The translations under genes and the position numbers were made by a program. From Cannabis sativa (taxonomy: Eukaryota; Streptophyta; Magnoliopsida; Rosales; Cannabaceae): a DNA stretch of 64,000 nt. Under the pieces are notes generated by a model. The model was given only the letters and a program-made list of their open reading frames with translations. It was not told the DNA's origin and made no database searches. This document shows positions 45,353-57,622 of this stretch, piece after piece. Every line of letters begins with the position of its first letter. The first letter of the stretch is position 1. Location: assembly GCF_029168945.1 (NCBI RefSeq), contig NC_083607.1:32039257-32103256 (forward strand), read 5' to 3'.

Positions 45353-45852
45353 ATAGTACCGTCTTATGAACGTTCAGGACTCAGTATCGTGTGGGACACG
45401 GCAGTTAGGGTTATGGTCACGGGTATGGGCGTCTGATCATAGCTCGGGATTTATGTATGATTATTATTATGCTTTCCTTACTGAGTTTGTCAACTCACAG
45501 TGTTATGTTTATGTGTAGGTAAGGGCAAGGCTAAGGTTGAAGGACCGTGAGAGCGAGCCGGTGAAGATTGTACATGTCGGGGCGGTTAGGCCTGGAGCGT
45601 ACGATCCTCGGGACAACAAGGCTATTTTTGTAATTTGTCGCTAGGCGACAAGTAGTTTGTATAGTCAGTGAACTTTTGTAAAAGGTTTTGTAATCGGGAT
45701 CCCGAGTATTTTGTATAAATATTTTATAAGTTTAATTAAAAAGAAAAAATTTTAATTAATCACGATTTCCATAAACCTCGTTGATTAGCAACGAGCTGCA
45801 CAGTATGTTTAAAAATCACGTAATACGCCTATGCTAGTTAGGGTGTTACAAT

Positions 45853-45864
45853 TTGGTATCAGAG
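45853..45864 (+). other. Primer-binding site of the Tekay element
   Basis: TGGTATCAGAGC, two bases after the LTR end, is the standard initiator-Met tRNA primer site. Confidence 0.9.
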
Positions 45865-46093
45865 CCGCCAGGTTGTCTTCCGAAGATCGTCACGACATGT
45901 ACAATCATCATCAGCAGTTAGCTCGTTCTACGGTTCAGTAAGCTTTTATTGCTTTAGTAGTTTATTTGTTTATTATGAAATAAGAAAAGCCTGATAGGAA
46001 GCATGTTAGTAGCCTGATAGTAGAATAGGCGCATGTTTTGTTTTTAATTTCCAAATTAAGCGGCATTAGTAAGCTCTCGTTGATCATGACCTG

Positions 46094-47246
46094 ATGTGCC
46101 AACTCGGGGTTTCGAGGCTGTTCAGACTAGATGGACGCCAGGCGAAATACCAGGAGTCAGGGCAGCTCGGTCGGGTCAAATCAGGGTTAAGGAGCTCAGT
46201 TTCCCCCGAATGTTAGGGGCCGAGGTAGAGGTCCCAGGGGCAGGGCTCGTGGTTGGGGTGGTGTTAACCCGCCACAGGCTGCCCAAGCCAATCAGGAAGA
46301 CCAGAATCGGGAAGTTAGGTTTGCTGAAATGCAAGCCAGAATAGAGGAGCAAGATAATGAGATTCAGAGATTGAGGCAACAGGGTGCTCCAGCAGTGCAT
46401 GTGCCAGAAGTTCCTGTGGCACTCGCCCCTGCTGCTCAGGCCGAAATAGTAGTAGCGGCAAACAGAATGGAACCCTTGTATGGAAGGTTCCGGAAGCAAG
46501 CACCTCTGGTTTTTCAGGGAGGTCCAAATGTTATGAAGGTCGAATAGTGGCTAACGGTGATCACCAGAATACTGAACTTTATGGGTGTCACCAGGAATGA
46601 CAGAGTGGTGTGTGCCACCTTCCAGTTCCAAGAAGACGCTCTAGTTTGGTGGGACATGGTGTCTCAGATTCATGACGTCACCACCATGACCTGGGAAAGG
46701 TTCCAGGAACTCTTCAACGCAAAATATTATAACGAGGCAGTCAGAAGTGCCAAGAGGAAAGAGTTCAGCCACCTGACCCAGCGGGAAAATATGAGCGTAA
46801 CTGAGTATACTACCCAGTTCGACCGGTTGGCGAGGTTAGCCTCGGGAATAGTGCCAACCGATTTCAGCAAAAAGGAGAAGTATCTGGATGGGTTAAATGT
46901 GAAGATCAAACACGACCTAATGATCACCACTGACGACAAGACCACCTATGCTGAGATGGTGGAGAAAGCACTGCGAGCTGAGGGCGCAGTTGGATGTATG
47001 TCGGAGTCAGCTAGTACTCCAGCGAGTGGCGGGGCTCCTACCCCTCCTGCATCAGGCTTTAGCAGGGGAGGTAGTGGTTCGGCCATGGACTTGAAGAGGA
47101 GAACATCCACTGCATCCGGTGGCTCGGGGCAGAACAAGAGGTTCCGAGGGAACCAGAATCAAGGCGGTTGTCAGGCTAGTGTTGAAACCCGTTATTTCTA
47201 CCCGGAGTGTCACATTTGTAAGAGGCATCATCCGGGTGAGTGCTAA
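46094..47246 (+). pseudogene. Tekay-type gag, broken
   Basis: The likely original start is at 46094, where ATGTGCCAACTCGG looks like ATG-CCA with two extra bases. A further frame change lies near 46200. After it come a Gly/Arg-rich segment (RGRGRGPRGRARG), a coiled-coil stretch (RIEEQDNEIQRLRQQ), the gag core (FRKQAPLVFQGG, then FQFQEDALVWWDMVS and YNEAVRSAKRKEF) and a zinc-knuckle beginning (CHICKRHHPGEC). TAG at 46545 interrupts the core where relatives have Gln. TAA ends the frame at 47244. Confidence 0.9.
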
Positions 47247-49440
47247 GGTCAGGGATGCTTTTAGTGTGACAACCAGAATCTTTAGTAAATTGGATAGACC
47301 GTGTGATAGTTATGAATCAGGGTTTGGAACCCTATTACCTGGTGGAGAGTTAGTTATCTCCAAAAGGTGGATTAGGTCTATGCCGATCAGAATAGATGGT
47401 AGAGAGTTAAGTGCTGACTTGATAGAGATGAGCTAGTAGAGTTCGATATTATTTTAGGAATGGATTTCCTATCGAAATACTCAGCCAGTATTGATTGCAA
47501 GAGGAAGATGGTGATCTTCCAACCGGAAAGTGATGAACCATTTGTGTTTGTTGGTTCAGTTCGGGGATCTCAGATCCCGGTGATTTCGGCCATGTCAGCT
47601 AAAGAGTTATTGCATGGCGGTTGCTTACGGTTTCTGGCCGTGGTGATGGACACAACTCGGCCAGATACCATTCGGCCAGAGGACATCAAGGTGGTTCGGG
47701 AATTTTTAGATGTTTTTCCCGAAGAACTTCCAGGGTTACCACCTCAGCGGGAGACTGACTTCGTTATAGATTTGGCACCAGAGGTGGAACCGGTTTCCAA
47801 GGCTCCATATAGAATGGCTCCAGCTGAACTTAAAGAATTAAAGATTTAGCTCCAGGGGTTGCTTGACATTGGGTTTATTCGGCCTAGTGTGTCACCTTGG
47901 GGAGCCCCGGTTTTATACGTCAAGAAGCAAGATGGAACTATGAGGATGTGTATCGATTACAGAGAATTGAACAAACTAACAGTGAAAAATATATATCCAT
48001 TACCTAGGATCGATGATCTGTTCGATCAGCTTCAGGGGAAGACGGTCTTTTCCAATATTGATCTCCGATCTGGTTATCATCAGTTGAAAATCCGAGAGGA
48101 GGACATTCCGAAGACGGCTTTCTGTACTAGGTATGGACATTATGAATTCCTGGTTATGTCGTTTGGACTAACCAATGCTCCTGCAGCGTTTATGGATTTG
48201 ATGAATAGAGTATTCAAGGATTTCCTCGATATCTGTGTGATTGTGTTTATCAACGACATCCTTGTGTACTCTCAGTCAGAAGAGGAGCATGAGTTACATC
48301 TTCAGATGGTTTTACAACGGCTTTGGGAACACAAGCTTTATGCCAAATTCAAGAAATGTGAATTCTGGCTATCTCAGGTGTCCTTTTTAAGGCACATCGT
48401 TAGTAAAGATGGGATCAAGGTGGATCCCGGGAAGATAGAATCCGTCAGGGATTGGCCGAGACAGAAGACAGTGACAGAAATTAGAAGCTTCTTGGGTTTA
48501 GCCGGATATTATCGTAGGTTCGTGGAAGGGTTTTCTAAAATTTCAACACCCTTAACCGAACTTACAAAGAAGAATCAGCGGTTTGTCTGGTTAGACAAGT
48601 GCGAAGCTAGTGTTCAGGAGCTGAAACAGAGATTGATTACCGCTCCAGTGCTAGCTTTGCCTTCAGACAACGAAAAATTCGTAGTTTATTGCGATGCATC
48701 CAGACAAGGTCTGGGGTGTGTGCTGATGCAAGCCGATCGGGTTATCGCTTATGCCTCCCGTCAGTTAAAGGATTACGAACAGCGATACCTGACTAATGAT
48801 ATAGAGTTGGCCGCGGTGGTTTTTGCTTTGAAGATCTGGCGGCATTACCTTTACGGAGAAAGGTGTGAAATTTATACCGACCATAAAAGTCTCAAATATT
48901 TCTTTACTCACAAAGATTTGAATATGAGACAGAGACGTTGGTTGGAATTAGTCAAAGATTATGATTGTGAGATTCTCTATCACCGTGGGAAGGCCAATGT
49001 AGTGGTCGATGCCCTGAGCAGGAAGGGTCCCGGGCAGGTAGCTAGCATGATTCAAATCTCACCTCAGTTAGCTGAAGACATGGTTAGATCCAGCATTGAG
49101 TTTGTGGTAGGTCAGCTTCACAACTTAACGCCGCAATCTGGTACGTTAGAAAGAATTAAAGCCGCTCAGATGATTGATCCAGAGTTAGTGAAAATTAGAG
49201 ATGAGGTTTTGGCTGGTCAAGCCAGGGATTTCTCAGTGTCAGACAACGGGATGTTTCTGTATAAAGCTAGGGTTTGTGTTCCGAGTAGTGTGGAACTCAG
49301 GAATGAGATCTTTGAGGAGGCTCATTCTACCCCTTATTCTCTGCATCCCGGCACAACTAAGATGTACCAAGATCTTAAACCGTACTTCTGGTGGAGCGAT
49401 ATGAAGAAGAATTTGGTAAAATTCGTATCGAGATGTCTCA
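47247..49440 (+). pseudogene. Tekay-type pol, first part: protease remnant, RT, RNase H, integrase zinc region
   Basis: The protease is in two frames (47247-47436 and 47460 onward) and lacks the D-S/T-G-A active-site motif through a small deletion; the flanking ESGFGTLLPGGE and ILGMDFLSKY-type motifs remain. After a TAG at 47847 the RT is open for more than 500 codons. The catalytic motif reads FINDILVYS where relatives have FIDDILVYS, so one catalytic Asp is Asn. RNase H follows ([33 protein letters not shown]) and then the HHCC region up to SRC. The gene breaks near 49440. Confidence 0.92.
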
Positions 49441-49442
49441 TT

Positions 49443-52020
49443 GGTGAAGAAAGTTATATTGTTGAGCCTAAGCATATCAGGATCTAGATTCTTTTAATCT
49501 TAAGATCAACTACTGATATTGACTTGGAAAGATATGTATAACGGTAAGTTTGTAATATCTTAACTTAGTTGCAATATCGGTCCAGTCCAATGTATACTCC
49601 ATACATTCGAAACTAGTATACTTTACTAATGTCCTGGAAAGAACATAACACTTACTCCAAGTGTAAGTACACATCATCGCTGATTATCACATTAGTGTAA
49701 ATCCAATAACACTGATGAAACAGGGACCAAGTCTTTTGATTCATATGATCACAATCACATTCCACTGTGTTGACGATACTGTAATTGTGAATAAACATAT
49801 GATCTGGATTTAACTGATTTTGTGTATAATAGTAATAAACATATTAAACATATTAAACCATTAGCATGTAAAATTCATGCAAACATCAATCACTTCAAAT
49901 TTCTTATATTAATAACTAATCAGATTGTAAAGAGTTTTATTTAGGGCATAAAACCCAACAAACTCCCACTTGCACTAATATAAAACAAACTGTGCAAATA
50001 GGTCAATCTGATGTCTTGATCCTTAGATCAAGTGTAGTATATTTGAATCCACCCAAACTTCTGGAAACTAGTTCATAAAAACTCTTATGAAACATCCTTT
50101 ACTATATGCTTTACTCATCAAGGGATACTGAAATCTTTACTGTTTTAAAAGTACATCTGAATTAACAGAAGATATATCTCTCATATTTTAAAATATGTAA
50201 TTGAGATAATACAGTGTAGACTTTTCTTCAACAATATAACTTTCTTGGATTTCGAATACACAAAGTTATAATTCTTCTCTGGTAGAGCTTGAATTATTAT
50301 ACAATAATTCCTCCACCCCCAAAGTAAGCACCATCTCAAGAATTTCGAAATTAGATGGTGAGATACAAAGACAACTGATACATAGTTCCTTAATATCTAA
50401 CATATAGATCACTTTCATAAATCCTTCTTGAATATCTTCTAATGTTCCCTATTTGATTACATCTCATATAACTCCCACGCAATAGCAAATATCTGGTTAA
50501 ATAATACTTTTAACCTCTGATTGTTTAGAGAGTTACCTAGTTGTGACTTTTGTATTAGTCTAAAACTTTAAGTTAAGACTAAGTCATCAACATATCAGAC
50601 TAGTATTTGAAGTGAAAAATACATGCCAGAGATAAAGTAATCAAAATTAAGATACCATCAAATTTTATGAGGATTAAGAATTCTAGGTTCAAGTCATTCG
50701 AATGGACTGAACTAGAGTTCTTTATCTTATTCTCATAATTCTGATAAGCTATTCCTATCCATGTGAATGGTTAGATTTGCTTTTCTGTAGTGTTCTTAAG
50801 TACCTATCACAAGTATCAACCTAATGAAGATGGGTATAGAATTTTAAAATTCTCCCACTTAATTAAGGTGGTGTGAAACTTTAACAAAGAACTTTCAAAG
50901 GTATCAAACTTTTACTTACAACAGTAAAAACGAAATGGAACATACAATCAAGATCAAGAATTTATATTGACAATAGCTGACTCATTATATTACTTCCATG
51001 TTTAAAGAAGATATGTGTTACATAGGGAATTGTGGAATAGACTCCACCCCTAAGAATATACATATAGGGTACTTGTGGATAACCTCCACCCCTAAGTATA
51101 TAGAGATTATGATCCATTCCTAAAGGTTGTAAAGATCGTGATTCTCTAAGTGTGATAGAGTTTATGTGGAGTTGAATACTATCCAGAGTTCATTAGATAT
51201 AAAAGATCGTTGAACTGCATAGTTTTCTTAACTTTTCTCCACCCGTATCAGATCAAAAGATCCTTTTATTAAACAAATTCTTAATAATTGTATTAGAATT
51301 AACAATTAGTAATAAACATAGAAATAATTTCTAGTGTTTATTTAATATAACTCTATGAAGAGTTGTAAATATAATAGAATTTGCATCAATAATAAAAATA
51401 CTTACACATACAAACATACAAATATAATGTGGTAATAATTGATGAAGATAAAATAAATGAAGCTCAATCTCATAATTTGCAATGGTGATTTCGAAAATAA
51501 AGAATAATTATTAATAATAAATTAAAAAAAAATATATTGCAACAATATGAGAAAAATAGGGATAAATATCCCTAACTAAAATTTGAAATCCAAATTGTCT
51601 TTAAATTAAAACAATTAATTCAAAAATAAATTGAAGAGCTTCATCTTCATCTGGACGATTTCACCCTTGGTCCTGCTTTCTGATCCAACTCAACTGAGTT
51701 CAAGTAGCTTGGCCTATAAGAAGAAGAAAACAAATAAACAAAGTTAGTCCAGAATCATAAATCCAATTGGATAATAATTCACTAAACTCTTAAAGTTTAT
51801 AAATGGAAATACCTTGTTTCTTTGCAAGAAGTTTAGGACACTGGGGTTTCCAAATGACCTTTTTCATTGCAGTAGAAACACTTTCCTTTAAGTGTAGCAT
51901 CACTAGAAGGAGCAGCCTTTTTATTCTTCATGGCTTTTGTTCGCTTCTTGGTGTTGTTCCACTTCCTCTTCGATTTGGGCTTTGAAGCAGTGGCAACATT
52001 TGCTTCAGGTTTTATCGTCC
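49443..52020 (-). mobile_element. Angela-like fragment B1 (partial LTR, pol debris, gag knuckle), minus strand
   Basis: Reading leftward from 52020 are a gag zinc-knuckle remnant (51826-52020), decayed internal sequence, the polypurine region (49961-49977) and the first ~490 bp of an LTR (to about 49468). The LTR sequence is a distinct subfamily, matching 53049-53545 closely. At the left junction about 19 bp of internal sequence, AGAAAGTTATATTGTTGA, is interposed between gypsy DNA and the LTR piece. No LTR lies at the right end and no target duplication is present. Confidence 0.85.
51826..52020 (-). pseudogene. Copia gag C-terminus with CCHC knuckle remnant
   Basis: On the minus strand the frame gives [19 protein letters not shown], a Lys/Arg-rich linker, then [12 protein letters not shown], the first three ligands of a C-x2-C-x4-H-x4-C knuckle. 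A one-base shift hides the last Cys; in the next frame PQCPKLLAKK follows, as in Angela-type gag. It is the only trace of gag from this family in the window. Confidence 0.75.
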
Positions 52021-52763
52021 CAAATATGAAGAAGAATTTGGTAAAATTCGTATCGAGATGTCTCACTTGTCAGCAGATTAAGGCTGAACATCAGAGACCA
52101 GCAGGGTTGCTGCAGCCTTTAACCCTACCTGAATGGAAGTGGGAAGATATCACGATGGATTTCGTGGTCGGGTTACCTAGAACCACGGGCTTAGTTGATT
52201 CCATCTGGGTTGTGGTGGATCGGTTCACGAAAGCTGCTCATTTTCTGCCTGTTAGAACAACCTTTTCAGTGGATCAGTTGGCAGAAGTGTATGTTAAAGA
52301 GATTGTAAGACTTCATGGAGTACCGAAGTCTATAGTTTCGGATAGAGATCTGAAGTTCACCTCCAAGTTTTGGCAGAGTTTGCAACGAGCAATGGGTACA
52401 AAACTAAAATTCAGTACAGCATTCCACCCTCAGACAGATGGTCAGTCCGAAAGGACAATTCAGATATTGGAGGACATGTTACGAGCCTGTGTTATGGATT
52501 TCGAAGGCTCTTGGAATAAATACCTACCGTTGATAGAATTTTCTTACAACAACAGTTATCAGAGTACGATAGGGATTGCTCCCTATGAACTGTTATACGG
52601 TAGGAAGTGTAGATCTCCCATCCACTGGGATGAGGAAATACTTAGGTTCGGAGTCAGTGCAGCGGACCAATGAGGCAATTGAGAAAATAAAAGCTAGAAT
52701 GCTTGCCTCACAGAGTAGACAGAAAAGTTACGCATATCCAAAACGCAGAGATGTTAAGTTCCA
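52020..52763 (+). pseudogene. Tekay-type pol, second part: integrase core
   Basis: It begins with a repeat of the sequence at 49402-49440 ([13 protein letters not shown]) and continues [17 protein letters not shown]. The integrase core has all three acidic residues in place ([21 protein letters not shown]). After AADQ a small deletion shifts the frame near 52670, and RRDVKFQ marks the last gypsy bases before the B2 junction. The C-terminal barrel and chromodomain are gone. Upstream the frame reads into antisense copia gag sequence, giving a chimeric open frame from 51930 that is an accident of the junction. Confidence 0.88.
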
Positions 52764-54956
52764 AGAAAGTTATATTGTTGAAGAAAAGTCTACACTGTAT
52801 TATCTCAATTACATATTTTAAAATATGAGAGATATATCTTCTGTTAATTCAGATGTACTTTTAAAACAGTAAAGATTTCAGTATCCCTTGATGAGTAAAG
52901 CATATAGTAAAGGATGTTTCATAAGAGTTTTTATGAACTAGTTTCCAGAAGTTTGGGTGGATTCAAATATACTACACTTGATCTAAGGATCAAGACATCA
53001 GATTGACCTATTTGCACAGTTTGTTTTATATTAGTGCAAGTGGGAGTTTGTTGGGTTTTATGCCCTAAATAAAACTCTTTACAATCTGATTAGTTATCAA
53101 TATAAGAAATTTGAAGTGATTGATGTTTGCATGAATTTTACATGCTAATGGTTTAATATGTTTAATATGTTTATTACTATTATACACAAAATCAGTTAAA
53201 TCCAGATCATATGTTTATTCACAATTACAGTATCGTCAACACAGTGGAATGTGATTGTGATCATATGAATCAAAAGACTTGGTCCCTGTTTCATCAGTGT
53301 TATTGGATTTACACTAATGTGATAATCAGCGATGATGTGTACTTACACTTGGAGTAAGTGTTATGTTCTTTCCAGGACATTAGTAAAGTATACTAGTTTC
53401 GAATGTATGGAGTATACATTGGACTGGACCGATATTGCAACTAAGTTAAGATATTACAAACTTACCGTTATACATATCTTTCCAAGTCAATATCAGTAGT
53501 TGATCTTAAGATTAAAAGAATCTAGATCCTGATATGCTTAGGCTCAACTCAGGAGTGCTATTCATGTTCTTTGACTTATTAGTTAAGCCTACTTTTAGGT
53601 CAGGGTGATACGTATATTTTGGGAACATGATAGTATGATTGAGTGGGAGTGCTGAACATGAATATGGAATCTATAGCTTCTACTGGTGTATAGAAGTCAA
53701 GTGATGATTCCCTTCGAGCTTAGCAAATAGAAGTAAATGGATGAGCTCTTGTTTAACTGACTAATTATTAGATCACTAAACACCATTTACAGGTAGCTAA
53801 GTGTTTTAAGGGGCAAAATACATTGAGGGGTGAGAACGATAAAGAAATCCCATCTCGATGTAGATCATCTGTATAGAGGATCTTTAAATCACAATAAGAT
53901 TATAACAATGGTTAAATGAGATAGCATATTGATATCGTGGAACATACAATATGCTCTATATAAGTCTGAGAGTGCAATTCTAAGTTCTAAGAGTGGATTC
54001 AACGAAGAATTAATAAGTAGGAATTTACTTGGTAAATTTGGTTCACTTATTGGAAGCTCAACATATAGATCCATGGTCCCCATTCTAGTTGAGAACATTT
54101 TGCTTGTAAGACTCATTAATTGACTCGCGATTGATCAATTATAATTCTAAAGTTAGACTATGTCTAATTTTATGAATTTTCACTAAGCAGGGGTGAAATT
54201 GTAAAGAAAAGAGTTTCTAGGTTTATTTATTTATTAATAGACTTTATATGTCTAATTAATAATTAAATTAAATGACAATATTATTTAATAATCTATTTTA
54301 GTTATTAAATAATTAGTTTTGGCATTTAAAAGGTTAGAATTGGAAAATTGGCGTTTTTGAGAAAATAGAGATAAAATTTGATAAAACTGCAAAATCAAGT
54401 GGGGCCCAATACAACACCATGGCCAGCCACTTAATGTGGGATTTCAAATTAATATTTTCATTATATTAATGCCAAATAATTCCTAACCTAAACCTAGTAG
54501 TTGCCTATAAATAGAAAGTGATGGCTCAGTCAAATGATAAGTTTTCACAAGCCTTTCTGACAGAAATTTCTCTCTTCAGAAAAACTGAGCCTTCCTCACT
54601 TTCTATACCTGGCCGAAACCCTCTCTTCTCTTTTCCCTTCATCAATTTCGACCCTAGTGAAAGTGTAAGTTCCCACACACAGCAAGCAGTAACTCAATCA
54701 TAGATTGGAAGACTGTGAAGGATCAAACTTGAAGAAGAAGGACATTCGGGCTCAGATCTTGATTATACTCTGCTACAGAAAGGATACAAGGGTTAGAGAT
54801 CTGAGTGGAATGAGACATTAATTTCGCTGCATCAATGTAAGGTTTTCTTAACTTTATATGTGTTTAATTTATCGTTTTAGAAAGTTCATATTTAGGGTGT
54901 TTAAACAACATACTTGTGAGTAGATCTAAGATCCTGGTAAAATAAATTATCCAACA
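52764..54956 (+). mobile_element. Angela-like fragment B2 (interior 3' end plus full LTR), plus strand
   Basis: It consists of 285 bp of interior ending in the polypurine region AGTGCAAGTGGGAGT, followed by a 1908-bp LTR (53049-54956, TGTTGGG to CCAACA). Its first ~780 bp are the inverted copy of about 49468-50253. It joins the Tekay integrase at 52763 and the middle of the Tekay 3' LTR at 54958, so it replaced the sequence between. No target duplication is seen. Confidence 0.88.
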
Positions 54957-54957
54957 G

Positions 54958-56016
54958 TTTAAGTCCCTGGGAAGTGATTTAGCGTATCACTTATAGTGTT
55001 GTGATTGTTATGGTTTAGGAGCCTGTAAACCGCCGCGCAGTTCGTTCCAGTCAGGTTGACCGGCACACCTGAATTCGAAATTGAGGTAAGATTAGTATAA
55101 CAGTATGCATATATATTACATGTTTAGCGTGCATGTAGGAAGCCTGTTAGATTACATTAGATATGTATGTTTGCTTCAAACCATCCGACTGTGTCACATC
55201 GGTACAGGCTAGAGTATGACTAGCGACTGGAGTATGACCAGTGTACCGAGTATAGGCTAACTCTGTATCACATCGACACAGGCTAGAGTATGACTAGCAG
55301 CTGGAGTATGACCAGTGTGCCGAGTATAGGCTGATACTCGGGTTGGTGGTTCTGTACTATTTGACGTATCACATCAGTACAGGCTAGAGTATGACTAGCA
55401 GCTGGAGTATGACCAGTGTACTGAGTATAGGCTTATACTGTAACACATCGGTACAGCCTAGAGTATGACTAGCAGCTGGAGTATGACCAGTGTACCGAGT
55501 ATAGGCTGTTACTTGTCAATAGTACCGTCTTATGAACGTTCAGGACTCAGTATCGTGTGGGACACGGCAGTTAGGGTTATGGTCACGGGTATGGGCGTCT
55601 GATCATAGCTCGGGATTTATGTATGATTATTATTATGCTTTTCTTACTGAGTCTGTCGACTCACAGTGCTATGTTTATGTGTAGGTAAGGGCAAGGCTAA
55701 GGTTGAAGGACCGTGAGAGCGAGCCGGTGAAGATTGTACATGTCAGGGCGGTTAGGCCTGGAGCGTACGATCCTCGGGACAGCAAGGCTATTTTTGTAAT
55801 TAGTCGCTAGGCAATAAGTATTTTGTATAGTCAGTGAACTTTTGTAAAAGGTTTTGTAATCGGGATCCCGAGTATTTTGTATAAATATTTTATAAATTTA
55901 ATTAAAAAGCAAAAATTTTAATTAATCACGATTTCCATAAACCTCGTTGATTAGCAACGAGCTGCACAATATGTTTAAAAATCACGTAATACGCCTATGC
56001 TAGTTAGGGTGTTACA
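54958..56016 (+). repeat. Tekay-type 3' LTR, truncated at its 5' side
   Basis: It corresponds to 44799-45850 of the 5' LTR, including the tandem repeat array (55195 to about 55510) and the terminal GGTGTTACA. The U3-side 1.3 kb is missing. Differences from the 5' LTR are scattered single bases, plus changes in the repeat array: the third unit is intact here and shortened in the 5' LTR. Confidence 0.92.
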
Positions 56017-57622
56017 ACTTGCATTTGGAGAAATGCTATGTTCTTTCCAGAGCATTGGTTAAAGTAAAGCTCAGGTTGGATGCATGGAGTATGCATCGGA
56101 AGGGACTGATATTGAACTTTGACTTAGATTTATTAAACTTACCGTAATATCTATTCAAGTCAATATCGCCTAGTTGATCCTAGATCAAATGATCTTAATC
56201 CTGTTATGATTAGGCTCGATCTCAAGAGGCTATTCATGTTCTTTGATTTGTTAGTTAAGCCTACTTTTAGGTCAGGGTGATATGTACATTTTGGGAACAA
56301 GGTAGTGCAATTGAGTGGGAGCGCTAACATAAACATGGAATCTATAGCTTCTATCTGGCGAATAGTAAGTAAAGGATGATCTCCTTCGAGCTTGACCAAA
56401 CGAAAATAAATGGTGGAGATCTCATTTCACATAAGCTGAAATATCATTTATACGGGGTTAAGTGTTTTAAGGATTAAATACATTGTAGGGTGTAACGGTA
56501 ATCTAATCCCTTTACAGTGTAGATCATTCATATGGAGGATCATTGATCAAATTTGGATTATAACAATGGATAACTAATGATGTGTCTATATGGTGGAACA
56601 TATAGAGCATTCTATATACTGAGAGTGCAATTCTAAGTTCTATGCGTGGATTCAACGAAGAATTAATAAGTCAGCGAATTTAGGTGATAAATTCTTGATC
56701 TGCTTATTGGAAGCTCGGTTATATAGACCCATGGTCCCCCTCACTAGTTGAGATAATATTGCTTGTAAGACTCATGTAATTGGTTTTGATTAATCAATCA
56801 TAATTCTCAAATTAGACTATGTCTATTTGTGAATTTTTCACTAAGTAAGGGCGAAATTGTAAAGAAAGAGTTTTAGGGGCATATTTGTTAATATTGATAC
56901 TTTGTATGGTTCAATTAATAAATATGATAAATGATAATATTATTTAATAATTATTTATAGTTATTAAATAGCTAGAATTGACATTTAAATGGTTGAATTT
57001 GAAAATTGGCGTTTTTGAGAAAATCAGATGCAGAACAGATAAAACTGCAAAATTACAAAAAGTGAGGCCCAAATCCATTATGCATGGCCGGCCACTTTTG
57101 TAGGGAATTTAAACTGATATTTTTATTATTTTAATGCCAAATAATTCAAACCTAACCCTAGTGGAATGCTATAAATAGATAGTGAAGGCTTTAGGAAAAT
57201 TACACTTCTGATTCAGAAAAAACTGAGCCTCTCTCTCTCTCCCTATCGTTAGCTGCCACTTCTTCTCTCTCTTCCCTCTTGAATTTCGAAATACTTAGTT
57301 TTAGAGTAGTGCCCACACACAGCAAGTGATACCTCAACCATAGTGAGGAAGATCGTGAAGAAAGACTTTCAGCAAGAAGGAGTTTCAGTACTAAAGAATC
57401 AGAGAAAGAGATCCAGGTTCAGATATTGATAATGCTCTGCTACAGAAAGGAATCAAGGGCTAGATATCTGAACGGAAGGAGTCATAATATTCTGCTGCAC
57501 CCAATGCAAGGTTTCTCAAACTTTATATGTGTTTATTTCATCGTTTTAGAAAGTTCATATTTAGGGTGTTAATCAACATACTTGTGAGTAGATCTAAGAT
57601 CCTGGTAAAATAATTTCCAACA

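Larger units (their letters stand above)
43505..45850 (+). repeat. Tekay-type 5' LTR (2346 bp)
   Basis: It starts TGTAAAGACCGCTTAG and ends TTAGGGTGTTACA. It contains a CCGGAATTCCGG palindrome cluster (44605-44700) and a tandem repeat block (45031-45352). The last 1052 bp match 54958-56016 with scattered differences. Confidence 0.93.
43505..56016 (+). mobile_element. Tekay/Del-type Ty3/gypsy retrotransposon, rearranged
   Basis: It is bounded by TGTAAAGACCGC at the left and GGTGTTACA at the right, within a perfect ACTTG target duplication (43500-43504 and 56017-56021). It has a full 5' LTR (43505-45850), primer site, gag and pol remnants, and only the last 1.06 kb of the 3' LTR (54958-56016). 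The missing part (integrase C-terminus, polypurine tract, first 1.3 kb of the 3' LTR) was lost when Angela-like B fragments were inserted. Gag (RKQAPLVFQGG) and pol sequence fit the Tekay/Del chromovirus clade; its chromodomain region is deleted. Confidence 0.93.
43224..57622 (+). mobile_element. 5' LTR of Angela-like element F2, interrupted by the Tekay element
   Basis: The LTR occupies 43224-43504 and 56017-57622 (1887 bp together). It starts TGTAGGGTTTTATGCCC, one base off the family TGTTGGG, and ends TTTCCAACA next to a primer site. The gap is exactly the Tekay-type element plus one copy of ACTTG. Confidence 0.92.

Noticed and set aside
46096..46344. An 82-codon frame as a separate gene
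   Set aside because: Its first ~35 codons are the start of Tekay gag, and the rest is out of frame after a shift near 46200; it belongs to the gag pseudogene.
51930..52673. A 247-codon open frame that looks like a novel fusion protein
   Set aside because: Its first ~30 codons are antisense copia gag read into gypsy integrase across a rearrangement junction, with no promoter evidence.
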